Below, piece by piece: positions 8,652-17,821 of a stretch of 64,000 nt of DNA. The notes below the pieces were generated by a model. The model ran no database searches, was not told where the DNA came from, and saw nothing but the letters and a program-made list of their open reading frames with translations. The stretch covers positions 62,001 through 126,000 of the forward strand of contig CAMAQM010000001.1 of NCBI GenBank assembly GCA_945860545.1. Reading direction: 5' to 3'. The translations under genes and the position numbers were made by a program. The stretch is from Bifidobacterium breve. GTDB lineage: Bacteria; Actinomycetota; Acidimicrobiia; Acidimicrobiales; Acidimicrobilacustridaceae. Position 1 is the stretch's first letter, and each line of letters starts with the position of its first letter.

Positions 8652-10250
8652 TCAGCGCGACCGTAGCGGCACACCGGTGGGCCACGTGTCGGGAAGTCCC
8701 TGGTGGCGCCACACGGCGAGGGCGACGGCGGCGAACACGGCGTCGCCGGCGGGAACCGCCTCGCCGGTCGTGTCGCCGAGCGACGCATCGATTCTCACGG
8801 TGACTGGCGGCATGTCGGTGGCTTTGAGAATGCCGAACGAACGGATCGTGAGGTCCTCAACCGATCCCGTCTCGCCGTCCACGGCGAGGCTCTCGGAAGT
8901 GACCCAACTCGCCGCCATGTGGGCTGCGCCGGTGCACGCCGAGATCAGCACCACATCGTCGAGCGGTTCGCCACAGGCGACGCGGACCGCGATGGTGCCG
9001 TCCGCCTCCACGGCGGCGGCTGCGGTGGCACCCGCGGGTGAGGTGATGCGGTCCACGCCTGTCGCTGCGGCCACGGCCACCGCAGCTTCCACCCATCCCG
9101 CGCCGCGCACCCGCACCGACGTGGGCGGGCCGATGACGTCGCAGGGAGTGACGACGAGACCGGGGGCGACCTCGGCGACGGCGTCGACCACCCCTGGGGT
9201 GTGCGCCACCGCCATGACCCCTGTCCCGTCGGGTCGCACCCCGATGGCTACCGGTGGTCGTTTCGGGCCGAGTCGGACGGCGTCCTCGCGGTCGAACAAC
9301 ACCCGGACGCACCGGTCGTGGTCGTCGGCGAGTTGTCGCGCTGCTTGGGTGACTGGGGAATCGACCTTGCCGCCGAACGCCCCGCCGTTCGCCAATGGCG
9401 TCGCAGGGGTGCCCCCCGGTTCGCACCACGAGGCGTCGGTCTCGAGGTAGGCGGGATCGACCCACGAGGTCCGAAGCGTCACTGACCATTCGCCTTCGGG
9501 CACCTCGAGAGGGGGTTGTGACGCCACGGTGGTGCGGCGGCCCTGCACTTTGCTGGCCTGTCGTCGGGCGTCGGCGACGGTGGTGTCGACCACCCAGCCA
9601 CCTGCGGGGTCGGGGAGTGCCACGAGTGCATCGGGTGGACACGTGTCGCTGGCGAAACCTGCCTGACCGGCAGCGACAGCCGGTCCCACGATCTGGGTGC
9701 TGCCACCCTCAAGCGTGGCTCGTCGACTGGCGGCGGCGGGGTCCCGACAGGCGAGGCCATCCTCGCCGAGTCGAGGGTCGGCCCCCTCACCGGTGGCGAG
9801 GTTCCAGGCGTCGATGATGGGCCGCCACCCGGTGCATCGACACAGGTGGGCGGCCAATGCCCGCTCAACCGTCTCGTCGGGAACCGCGCTGTCGGCGCGT
9901 TGTTCTTCGCCGCGTCGGAGTCCTTCGAGGCGCACGATGATGCCGGGGGTGCAAAAGCCGCACTGGCTGGCACCGCACGCCGTGAACGCCGCCAGCCACC
10001 GTTGTCTGGTCGGAGCGTCGAGTCCGTCGAGTGTGGTCACCTCCCGGTCGGCGACCCGCCGCACCGGGGTCACGCACGCCACCCGCGGTTTGCCGTCGAC
10101 GAGCACCGTGCAGCACCCGCATTGTCCCTGCGGGCTGCAACCATCCTTGACCGAGGTGATTCCGCACTGGTCACGCACGACGTCAAGCAGGCTCGCTTGT
10201 TCGTCGGCGACGACGATCTCCGAACCGTCGACGCGCAACCTCACGGTCAT
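8652..10250 (-). CDS. Xanthine dehydrogenase/CO-dehydrogenase-type fusion: N-terminal [2Fe-2S] domains plus shortened molybdopterin-binding C-terminus
   Basis: DGCSPQGQCGCCTVLVDGKPRVAC; CGASQCGFCTPGIIVRLE...HLCRCTGWRPIIDA; C-terminal GGAFGGK and GEAVPAGDAVFAAVALAV. Start MTVRLRVDG at 10250. Confidence 0.85.
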   Translation of the reverse strand: MTVRLRVDGSEIVVADEQASLLDVVRDQCGITSVKDGCSPQGQCGCCTVLVDGKPRVACVTPVRRVADREVTTLDGLDAPTRQRWLAAFTACGASQCGFCTPGIIVRLEGLRRGEEQRADSAVPDETVERALAAHLCRCTGWRPIIDAWNLATGEGADPRLGEDGLACRDPAAASRRATLEGGSTQIVGPAVAAGQAGFASDTCPPDALVALPDPAGGWVVDTTVADARRQASKVQGRRTTVASQPPLEVPEGEWSVTLRTSWVDPAYLETDASWCEPGGTPATPLANGGAFGGKVDSPVTQAARQLADDHDRCVRVLFDREDAVRLGPKRPPVAIGVRPDGTGVMAVAHTPGVVDAVAEVAPGLVVTPCDVIGPPTSVRVRGAGWVEAAVAVAAATGVDRITSPAGATAAAAVEADGTIAVRVACGEPLDDVVLISACTGAAHMAASWVTSESLAVDGETGSVEDLTIRSFGILKATDMPPVTVRIDASLGDTTGEAVPAGDAVFAAVALAVWRHQGLPDTWPTGVPLRSR

Positions 10251-10278
10251 CGACGGGAGTGCGTCGGTGGCAGAAGCG

Positions 10279-10596
10279 TCAGGAGAACGAGGACCCGCAA
10301 CCGCAGGTGCGCTGCGCGTTGGGGTTCGTGATGGCGAAGCCGCTCTCGAGACCGCCCTTGTAGTCAAGGGTGGCGCCTTGGAGGAGCTGGGCGCTCGACG
10401 GGTCGGTCACGACGGTCACCGGGCCGAACACGGTGGTGATGTCGTTGTCGTCGCGCTCGGAGTCGAAGAACATCTCGTAGGAGAAGCCGGCACAACCGCC
10501 GGGCCGCACGGCCACGCGCAGCATCAGCGCGGTGTCGCCTTCGGCGTCAATGAGATCCTTGACCTTGTCAGCAGCTGCATCGCTCAGGGTGATCAC
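10279..10596 (-). CDS. erpA: HesB/IscA/ErpA-family iron-sulfur cluster insertion protein
   Basis: RVAVRPGGCAGFSYEMFFD ... AQRTCGCGSSFS: conserved C...CGCG motif. Confidence 0.93.
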   Translation of the reverse strand: MITLSDAAADKVKDLIDAEGDTALMLRVAVRPGGCAGFSYEMFFDSERDDNDITTVFGPVTVVTDPSSAQLLQGATLDYKGGLESGFAITNPNAQRTCGCGSSFS

Positions 10597-10635
10597 GGTG
10601 TCCTCCTCGGGAGTTGCGGTTCTCAGGATAACGGT

Positions 10636-11355
10636 TCAGGTGGGGATCAGGTCCACCCGACACGGGGTGCGGTCGGCAATGGGGTGGAACGTGCTCACCC
10701 GCTGTCCGCCCAATTCGTCGACGAACCCCTCGACCATGCCGCAGTGGAGGCTGCAGATGATCTCGGGTCGTTCCTCGGCGAGTTCACGGAACGGGCAGTG
10801 GGCAAACGCCATGGTGGTGCAGGTGTCGTCGGTCACCGTCTCGGGGTCGAACCCCAGGCGGGACTGTTCCCGGGTGAGCGCGGCGAGGGTGTTGGTGTGG
10901 CCAGCCCAGTGGCGGCGGGCGTCGTCTCGTCCTTGGGCCACGCCCGCTTCCCGCACGTCCTCGCTGCTCAGCCCACCGTCGGTGACGGCGCCGAGCAGCA
11001 TGCGGGCCAGTGCCGGCCACGGTGACGGTTCGAGGCCGAGACCCGGTGCTTCCGGTGCGAGGGCGTAGCGGTGTTGGGGTCGGCCCACCCCGCCGCGGCC
11101 CACGGTGTCCACGCTGAGCAGGCCCACGTCACGCATCCGCTCGAGGTGGGGACGGACGGTGTTGGGGTGCAGGCCGAGGACTTCGGCCACCTCGGCGGTG
11201 GTCTTGGGGGCGGCGGAGCGGGCGAGCTCGAGGTAGATGGCGTAGCGGGTGTTGTCGCCGAGCGCCTTGAGCAGGTCGAGTTCCGCCTCGGGGTCCTGTC
11301 GGCGCGACCGGGGGGCGTCGGGGCGGGAGTTCGACGCGGCGGGCGGGACGGCCAT
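10636..11355 (-). CDS. SufR-like HTH regulator with C-terminal Cys cluster
   Basis: ArsR-like wHTH (LLKALGDNTRYAIYLELA...TAEVAEVLGLHPNTVRPHLERMRDVGLL) plus CPFRELAEERPEIICSLHCGMVEGF; start MAVPPAASNS. Confidence 0.8.
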   Translation of the reverse strand: MAVPPAASNSRPDAPRSRRQDPEAELDLLKALGDNTRYAIYLELARSAAPKTTAEVAEVLGLHPNTVRPHLERMRDVGLLSVDTVGRGGVGRPQHRYALAPEAPGLGLEPSPWPALARMLLGAVTDGGLSSEDVREAGVAQGRDDARRHWAGHTNTLAALTREQSRLGFDPETVTDDTCTTMAFAHCPFRELAEERPEIICSLHCGMVEGFVDELGGQRVSTFHPIADRTPCRVDLIPT

Positions 11356-11395
11356 GGGATGCAGTTTACACGGACTTTGTCGGTAGAATTGGGCC

Positions 11396-12595
11396 GTGTC
11401 CGCAACGTCGTCTCCTTCCCTGCCCAGCGATGAGGAGGTGTTCGCCCTGCTCAGAGGGGTGATCGACCCCGAACTGGGGAGCGACATCGTGGATCTGGGC
11501 ATGGCCAAGGCCGTCGAGGTCAGCCCCGCAGGTGTCGTCACGGTCACCGTGGCGCTCACGACGTCGGGATGCCCGCTGCGTGCCCAGATCCAAAAGGACG
11601 TCCGCGCCCGCATCGGTTCGCTGCCCGGCGTGACCAAGGTCAAGCTCAACTGGACGGAACTCACGGCTGAGGAAAAAGCCGACACGATGTCGCGGGCGCG
11701 TCTCAACGCTGCGGCCAACGCGCCCGACACGGAGATCCCCGCCACGACCCGGGTGATCTGCGTGGCCTCGGGCAAGGGTGGGGTCGGGAAGTCGTCGGTG
11801 ACGGTGAACCTTGCAGCCGCGCTCGCCGCTCGGGGCCTCACCGTTGGGGTTCTCGACGCCGACATCTGGGGGTTTTCCGTGCCGCGCATGCTCGGCGTGG
11901 AGGGCCGTCTGGGGGGCGAGGTGGTCACCGGCGACACCGCCGACGCAGACCGCAAGATCGTGCCCCACACCAAGCAGGTGGGCGACGGACTGCTCAAGGT
12001 CGTGTCGATGGGGCTGCTCGTCGACGACGAGGAGACGGCGCTGATGTGGCGCGGGTTGATGCTGAACCGTGCGGTGCAGCACTTCTTGGAGGATGTGCGC
12101 TGGGGAGCGATGGATTACCTGGTGATCGACATGCCTCCCGGCACTGGCGACGTGCAGATGGGTCTGGCCCGGATGCTGCCCCGCGCCGAACTCATCGTGG
12201 TCACCACCCCGTCGACGAGCGCCCAGAAGGTGGCCGTGCGGGCCGTGAACATGGCGCGTCGCAGCCACCTGCGAGTGGCGGGAGTCATCGAGAACATGAG
12301 TGCATTCACGTGTGAGCACGGCACTCCATACCCGTTGTTCGGATCGGGTGGCGGGGCGGCACTCGCTGCGGAAGCAGGGGTGTCACTGCTGGCGTCGATC
12401 CCACTCGAGCCGTCGGTGGCCGCCGGTGGTGACGTCGGGTCCCCCATCGCCCTCGGCGAGGGTCCGGCCGCCGAGGCGTTCCGCGACCTCGCCGAACTCG
12501 TGGTCTCCGAGGTGGTGCCCCCCGTGGCGATGGCCGGGTGCTCAGCCCGCATGCTCGACGCTGCGGTCGCCGCCCTCGACGCCGCCGACCTCTAG
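11396..12595 (+). CDS. mrp: Mrp/NBP35 family Fe-S carrier ATPase
   Basis: DUF59-like N-terminus, GKGGVGKSSVTVNLA Walker A, MPPGTGDVQ motif. Confidence 0.93.
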   Translation: MSATSSPSLPSDEEVFALLRGVIDPELGSDIVDLGMAKAVEVSPAGVVTVTVALTTSGCPLRAQIQKDVRARIGSLPGVTKVKLNWTELTAEEKADTMSRARLNAAANAPDTEIPATTRVICVASGKGGVGKSSVTVNLAAALAARGLTVGVLDADIWGFSVPRMLGVEGRLGGEVVTGDTADADRKIVPHTKQVGDGLLKVVSMGLLVDDEETALMWRGLMLNRAVQHFLEDVRWGAMDYLVIDMPPGTGDVQMGLARMLPRAELIVVTTPSTSAQKVAVRAVNMARRSHLRVAGVIENMSAFTCEHGTPYPLFGSGGGAALAAEAGVSLLASIPLEPSVAAGGDVGSPIALGEGPAAEAFRDLAELVVSEVVPPVAMAGCSARMLDAAVAALDAADL

Positions 12596-12679
12596 TCGCA
12601 CGGGACGTCGCAGCGAACGGTCACTTCGGGATGGCGAAGCGTCCGATGAGGAACGAAGTACCGGCCGCAACGGCCGTGG

Positions 12680-13132
12680 TCAGCGGACCCGCAATCCCCG
12701 CAGTGCCGCCGGAAGTTCGCCGCGGACCCGCGCACCGGGACGGTCCGGGTCGTTGAGGTCCAGCGTCGTGGCGGGCCGGTCGGGCACGACGCACGACTCG
12801 TCGGCGCCGGTGTCGATGCCGTGGCCTCGCAGGATGAGGCGCTGGCCCCATTCGGTCTCCACCGACAACGACTCCGCCGTCACCTCGACGGCGTCAATGG
12901 TGGGTCCCTGGTCCCCGGGGTAGAGCCGACGGAGATACTCGGGGGCGTAGACGGTGACCCCGTTGACCTCGCCGACGGGTTCCTGGTCGGGTCCCGGCCA
13001 GAAGTCCTCGTAGAGGAACGGGGCGGTTGACTCGCAACAGCCGGTGCCGATGGTGATTGTGAGGGCGCCGGTGCGCGCCTGCCGTGCCCGTTCCACGACG
13101 GCGCGTGCTGCGTCAGTGGCGTCGATGCGCAT
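12680..13132 (-). CDS. DUF779 family protein
   Basis: ITIGTGCCESTAPFLYEDFWPGPDQEPVGEVNGVTVYAPE...; family recognised from memory. Confidence 0.7.
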   Translation of the reverse strand: MRIDATDAARAVVERARQARTGALTITIGTGCCESTAPFLYEDFWPGPDQEPVGEVNGVTVYAPEYLRRLYPGDQGPTIDAVEVTAESLSVETEWGQRLILRGHGIDTGADESCVVPDRPATTLDLNDPDRPGARVRGELPAALRGLRVR

Positions 13133-13209
13133 CGCCTCATGGTAGGGCGACGGTGACCTGAAGAGGCCAGCGGGCTTGGCCGTGGGTGGCGCCGTTACGC
13201 TGTCGCACC

Positions 13210-14940
13210 ATGTCCCGACTGCGTCTCGCCCTCGCTCAGGTGAACGCTGTCGTGGGTGACCTCGACGGCAACGTGGATCGCGTTGTGCGAGCCCTCGACG
13301 AGGCGGCTCGCAGCGACGCCGACCTCGTCGTGTTCCCGGAACTTGTCTTGTGCGGGTACCCGCCCGAGGACCTGTTGTTGCGACCGGCGTTCGTCGACGG
13401 GGTGGCGGCGGCGCTGCGCCGGACGGCCGAGGCCACTGGCGCCCACCCGGGTCTCGTGGCGGTGATCGGTTTCGTCGAGCGCGACGGAGACCGACTCCAC
13501 AACGCCGCCGCGGTCTGCGCCGAGGGCCGGGTCCGCGGGGTGTACCGCAAACGACTCTTGCCCAACTATGCCGTGTTCGACGAGGAGCGGTACTTCCAAC
13601 CCGGCGGTGAATCGCCGCTGTTGTGGGGGGTGGCCGGGGTTTCGGTAGGGGTGGCGATCTGCGAGGACGCCTGGGCTGACGATGGGCCGCTCTCACGACT
13701 GGCCGACGGTGGGGCGGAGGTTGTCGTGTTGCTCAACGCTTCGCCCTTCCACGCCGGCAAGCGACTCGAGCGTGAGCACACCGTTGCCCGGCGCGCCGTC
13801 GAGGCGGGATGCGCTCACGTGTACGTGAACCTCGTCGGCGGCCAGGACGAACTGGTCTTCGACGGTGGGTCGTTCGTTGTGGACCCCAGCGGTCAGGTGG
13901 TGCACCGTTCGCCCTCGTTCGTTGACGAGGTGGCTGTCGTGGACCTCGACGTGGCGGCGGCACCCACCCCCGAGGTTGGTCTCCCTGTCGTTGAGATCAC
14001 GACCGGTACCGCTGCCGCATCACAACCGCTTCGGGTCCCGCACGCGGCCCCGCTGCTCTCGGAGGTGGAGGAGGTCTACGCCGCACTCGTGGTGGGGACC
14101 CGCGACTACGTCCGCAAGAACGGGTTCACCGACGTCGTGTTGGGACTCTCGGGCGGGATCGACTCGTCGCTGGTGGCCACCATCGCCGCCGACGCCGTCG
14201 GTTGCGATCGTGTCCACGGGGTTGCGCTTCCGTCGAGGTACTCCTCGGCGCATTCGCTGGCCGATGCCGACGATCTCGCCACCCGGTTGGGAATCGACAT
14301 GCGGACCATCCCCATCGAGGCCGGCCATGCCGCCCTGCTCGACATGCTCTCACCCTCCTTCGCCACCGACGGGGTCGACATCGACGACGCCGAGTTGGGT
14401 TTGACCGGTGAGAACCTCCAGAGCCGGATTCGGGCGGTGGCCATCATGGCGCTGTCGAACCGGTTCGGGTGGTTGGTGCTGACTACGTCGAACAAGAGCG
14501 AGAGCGCAGTGGGGTACTCGACGCTGTACGGGGATTCCGCTGGCGGACTCGCCGTGATCAAGGACGTGCCGAAGCTCCTCGTGTACCGGCTGTGCCGACA
14601 CCGCAACGAACTCGCTGCCGCTGACGGCAAGGTTCCCCCCATCCCGGTTTCGGTGCTCGACAAGCCACCCTCGGCCGAGTTGCGCCCCGGTCAGCGGGAC
14701 GATCAGAGCCTCCCTCCCTATGAGATCCTCGACCCGCTCCTTGAGGCGTACGTCGAAGGTGATCGTTCCGCCGCCGAGCTCGTGGCCGACGGCCACGACC
14801 CCGCGCTTGTCGCCAGGGTGGTCCGACTGGTGGATGGCGCGGAGTACAAGCGTCGGCAGTCCCCTCCGGGTCTGCGGGTCACGACCAAGGCGTTCGGTAA
14901 GGACCGGCGTCTGCCCATCACCAACGCGTACCGTGGGTGA
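13210..14940 (+). CDS. nadE: Glutamine-dependent NAD+ synthetase
   Basis: N-terminal nitrilase domain (CGYPPEDLLLRPAF; AICEDAWAD), C-terminal LGLSGGIDSSLVATIAADAVG. Confidence 0.95.
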   Translation: MSRLRLALAQVNAVVGDLDGNVDRVVRALDEAARSDADLVVFPELVLCGYPPEDLLLRPAFVDGVAAALRRTAEATGAHPGLVAVIGFVERDGDRLHNAAAVCAEGRVRGVYRKRLLPNYAVFDEERYFQPGGESPLLWGVAGVSVGVAICEDAWADDGPLSRLADGGAEVVVLLNASPFHAGKRLEREHTVARRAVEAGCAHVYVNLVGGQDELVFDGGSFVVDPSGQVVHRSPSFVDEVAVVDLDVAAAPTPEVGLPVVEITTGTAAASQPLRVPHAAPLLSEVEEVYAALVVGTRDYVRKNGFTDVVLGLSGGIDSSLVATIAADAVGCDRVHGVALPSRYSSAHSLADADDLATRLGIDMRTIPIEAGHAALLDMLSPSFATDGVDIDDAELGLTGENLQSRIRAVAIMALSNRFGWLVLTTSNKSESAVGYSTLYGDSAGGLAVIKDVPKLLVYRLCRHRNELAAADGKVPPIPVSVLDKPPSAELRPGQRDDQSLPPYEILDPLLEAYVEGDRSAAELVADGHDPALVARVVRLVDGAEYKRRQSPPGLRVTTKAFGKDRRLPITNAYRG

Positions 14941-14941
14941 C

Positions 14942-15529
14942 GTGACTGGCGACGAGCACACCTGGGGAGACCCCGTGGCGAGGGTTCCGGGGTCGGTGGG
15001 GCCGTCGCCACCCCAGGCGTTCACCATGGCGAGGCTCGGGAACCTGCGGTGGGCGGAACTGCAGGTGTTCTCGATCACTGGCGGGTGGGTCGGAACCTCA
15101 GATGATCCGGCGGTCGCAGTGACGCTTTCGGCGGTGTCCGCCCACGCCGCGTGGCGGGCTCGCAACCTCGCCGACCGGCTGCCCACCATCGGCGAGTTCC
15201 GTGCCGCTTCGGTGACGGTCCCGACGTCTGACGCCATGGCTGGGTTCCCCGGTGAACTCGTCAACCTTGACGGGGACCTCAGGCGTGTGGCGGTGCTCGC
15301 TGAGGTCCTCCTTCCGTCGCTGGTCGCCGCGCTCAACGGACTCGCCGAGGTGCTCTCCCCGGTGGCCGACGCGCCCTCGCTCCGCATCATCCCGATCTGT
15401 GTCGCCGACCTCGAGACCGACGTGGGCCGCCTCACCGACGTCCTCGCCACGGCGGGTGCCGAGTTGGAACAACTCGACGTTTTTCTCGCCGGGACCCGAA
15501 CGTCACTGGAGTCCGCCGGAGGGTGGTGA
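14942..15529 (+). CDS. Conserved hypothetical, mostly helical (about 195 aa)
   Basis: VTGDEHTWGDPVARVPGSVG...TMARLGNLRWAELQVFSITGGWV...; GTG start immediately after nadE stop; no family recognised. Confidence 0.7.
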   Translation: MTGDEHTWGDPVARVPGSVGPSPPQAFTMARLGNLRWAELQVFSITGGWVGTSDDPAVAVTLSAVSAHAAWRARNLADRLPTIGEFRAASVTVPTSDAMAGFPGELVNLDGDLRRVAVLAEVLLPSLVAALNGLAEVLSPVADAPSLRIIPICVADLETDVGRLTDVLATAGAELEQLDVFLAGTRTSLESAGGW

Positions 15530-15751
15530 CACCCACTTTGAGGCGCAAGGACGCGGATTTCCCGTTCTGTTGGCGTCGGGTTCGGCATGCTGGGGAGATT
15601 CGTGGGTTGGGGGTCTTGACCGGTCCGGTATCGTTGCCCCACCTCGCAAGGCGGCGCTGTCGGGACGAGTCCCGCATCACCGCCATTGCCGGGTCGGCCC
15701 CTCGGGACCGTCAGTTCGTTGAGAGAAGGCCTGGATCAGGCTGAGGAGCAC

Positions 15752-15765
15752 GGCCCGAAAGGGCC
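15752..15765 (+). other. GNRA-tetraloop hairpin GGCCC-GAAA-GGGCC in the sigma factor 5' leader
   Basis: Read directly; ends just upstream of the AAGAGGAG ribosome-binding site. Confidence 0.5.
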
Positions 15766-15777
15766 AAGAGGAGCACT

Positions 15778-16713
15778 GTGGCCAAGGAGCGTGTTGAGCG
15801 CGACGAGGAAGATCTCGTCCGGCTCTACCTCACTGACATCGGCCAGTACCCGCTGCTGACCAAAGAGGACGAGGTGCGTCTCGCCCAGGCCATCGAGGCC
15901 GGCGTGGCGGCCCGGACCGAAATGGAGGCCGGTGGGACCATCACCGCCGCCCGCAAGCGTGAGCTCCGCAAGCAGTTGCGCGCCGGCGAGGATGCGGAGC
16001 GGACCTTCGTGCAGTCGAACCTTCGGCTCGTGGTGTCCATTGCCAAGAAGTACCAGGCGTCCGGACTGCCTCTGCTCGACCTCATCCAGGAGGGCAACCT
16101 CGGTCTGATGCACGCCGTCGAGAAGTTCGACTGGCGCAAGGGCTTCAAGTTCTCGACGTATGCCACCTGGTGGATCCGTCAGGCCATCACCCGAGGGATC
16201 GCCAACACCGGCCGGACCATCCGGTTGCCGGTGCACGCCGGTGACACGCTGGCGCGACTCCAAAAGGCCCGCTCCCGCCTGGAGTTGAAGTTGGGCCGAC
16301 CGGCGACGCTCGCTGAGTTGTCCGCCGAGGTCGAAATGCCCGAGGACAAGGTCACCGAGGCGCTTCGTTTCGCCGCCGAGCCGTTGTCGCTGTCCGAGCC
16401 GTTGCGTGAGGACGGCGATGCCGAACTCGGCGACGTGGTCGAGGACCGTTCGGCCGAGTCACCATTTGAAGTCGCCGCCACGGCGCTGTTGCCCGACGAG
16501 ATCAACCGGCTCCTCGGACCGCTCGACGAGCGGGAACGCGAGATCCTCAAGCTCCGGTTCGGTCTCGATCGTGGCGAACCCCGCACCCTCGAAGAGGTTG
16601 GCGAGCACTTCAACCTCACCCGCGAACGCATCCGCCAGATCGAGGCGCGGGCGATGTCGAAGTTGCGGCACCCCTCGTCTGACACCGGCGCCCGCGACCT
16701 TCTCGCCGTCTAG
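15778..16713 (+). CDS. Primary/principal-like sigma-70 factor (group 1/2)
   Basis: SNLRLVVSIAKKYQASGLPLLDLIQEGNLGLMHAVEKFDWRKGFKFSTYATWWIRQAITRGI; region 4.2 TLEEVGEHFNLTRERIRQIEARAMSKLRHP. Confidence 0.93.
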   Translation: MAKERVERDEEDLVRLYLTDIGQYPLLTKEDEVRLAQAIEAGVAARTEMEAGGTITAARKRELRKQLRAGEDAERTFVQSNLRLVVSIAKKYQASGLPLLDLIQEGNLGLMHAVEKFDWRKGFKFSTYATWWIRQAITRGIANTGRTIRLPVHAGDTLARLQKARSRLELKLGRPATLAELSAEVEMPEDKVTEALRFAAEPLSLSEPLREDGDAELGDVVEDRSAESPFEVAATALLPDEINRLLGPLDEREREILKLRFGLDRGEPRTLEEVGEHFNLTRERIRQIEARAMSKLRHPSSDTGARDLLAV

Positions 16714-16772
16714 GCGGCGCGTTGTCGGCCCGAGAGGGCGCATCGGTGGCGGTGGGGCTTACACTCCCAACC

Positions 16773-16850
16773 ATGATGAAGAAACTGATCATTCTCGCCG
16801 TGGTTGCCGCGCTCGCCGTCTTCGCCGTCAAGAAGCTGCAGGACTCCTGA
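16773..16850 (+). CDS. Tiny membrane-like peptide (25 aa), DLW-39-like family candidate
   Basis: Manual translation MMKKLIILAVVAALAVFAVKKLQDS*; TACACT-N7-ATG leaderless signature. Below ORF-track cutoff. Confidence 0.6.
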   Translation: MMKKLIILAVVAALAVFAVKKLQDS

Positions 16851-17658
16851 ATCCCGCGGGGCGCGTCGCGGACTGTCCGCTCCGGCGTTGCCTCCACCAC
16901 AGGCTCGCTCCTGCCGCCATCACGACCGCCGCACCGGCGGCCATCGCTCCCGTTCGTCGCTCCGGCAGCGGCACCCGGGAGCGCAACGGCACCGGGTGGT
17001 CGAAGCGCAGCACGGGCCACTGGCGTGCCATGGCCACGCGTTCGAGTTCCCGATCGGGGTTCACTGCCGTGGGGTGACCCACCGCCTCGAGCATGGGGAG
17101 GTCGGTGGCCGAGTCGGAATAGGCGTAGGACTTCGACAGGTCGATGCCGTGTCGTGAGGCGACAGTGGCCATCGCCTCGGCCTTGAACGGACCGTAGGAA
17201 TAGAAGTCGAGTTCGCCGGTGTATCGCCCGTCCTCGTCGATGCGGGCCCGGCTGGCGATGGCCTCGTCCACGCCGAGGTGCTCGGCGAGCGGGCCGACGA
17301 TCTCGTGCGGCGAGGCCGACACGATGAAGACCCGGTGCCCCGCCTGTTGGTGGTGACGGATGAGGGCCAGCGCCTCGTCGTAGACGATCGGAGCGATCAC
17401 CTCCATGAGACCCTCGGCGACCAGCTGGGTGATCTGGCGTTGGTCCCACCCCTGGGTGATGCGCAGGGCGGCGTGGCGGTACTTGTCCATCTTTGCCTGA
17501 TCCGCACCGAACCGTTCGAAGAGGAACTGGGTCCACGCCCCGCGCACCATCAAGCGGCGTGACACCAGACCGGCACGCATCAGCGTCGGCCCGAACGCCA
17601 CCATCGTCGACTTGGCAATGACGGTCTTGTCGAGGTCGAAAAACGCAGCCGTCTCCAC
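16828..17658 (-). CDS. HAD-IB family phosphatase (SerB-like) with C-terminal TM
   Basis: METAAFFDLDKTVIAKSTMVAFG; SASPHEIVGPLAEHLG; YSDSATDLPMLEAVGHP. Confidence 0.9.
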   Translation of the reverse strand: METAAFFDLDKTVIAKSTMVAFGPTLMRAGLVSRRLMVRGAWTQFLFERFGADQAKMDKYRHAALRITQGWDQRQITQLVAEGLMEVIAPIVYDEALALIRHHQQAGHRVFIVSASPHEIVGPLAEHLGVDEAIASRARIDEDGRYTGELDFYSYGPFKAEAMATVASRHGIDLSKSYAYSDSATDLPMLEAVGHPTAVNPDRELERVAMARQWPVLRFDHPVPLRSRVPLPERRTGAMAAGAAVVMAAGASLWWRQRRSGQSATRPAGFRSPAAS

Positions 17659-17821
17659 GAGCCGAGCCTAGGTGGATGGCTGTCCGATGCCACCGCGGGG
17701 CGCAGCCGTGGGCCGGCCACCACCGTCAGTGAGCGCCCGATCCAACATCGGTGCGTCCGCCCTAAGGTCACGAGCGGTTCCTTCCCCGTGTGGTCCCGGC
17801 AACGGTGATGTGTGGGGAGTG

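Noticed and set aside
12621-12851. 76-aa minus-strand ORF ending ...GPLTTAVAAGTSFLIGRFAIPK
   Set aside because: The tail looks TM-like, but most of the ORF overlaps the DUF779 gene in another frame and no convincing start or promoter was seen.
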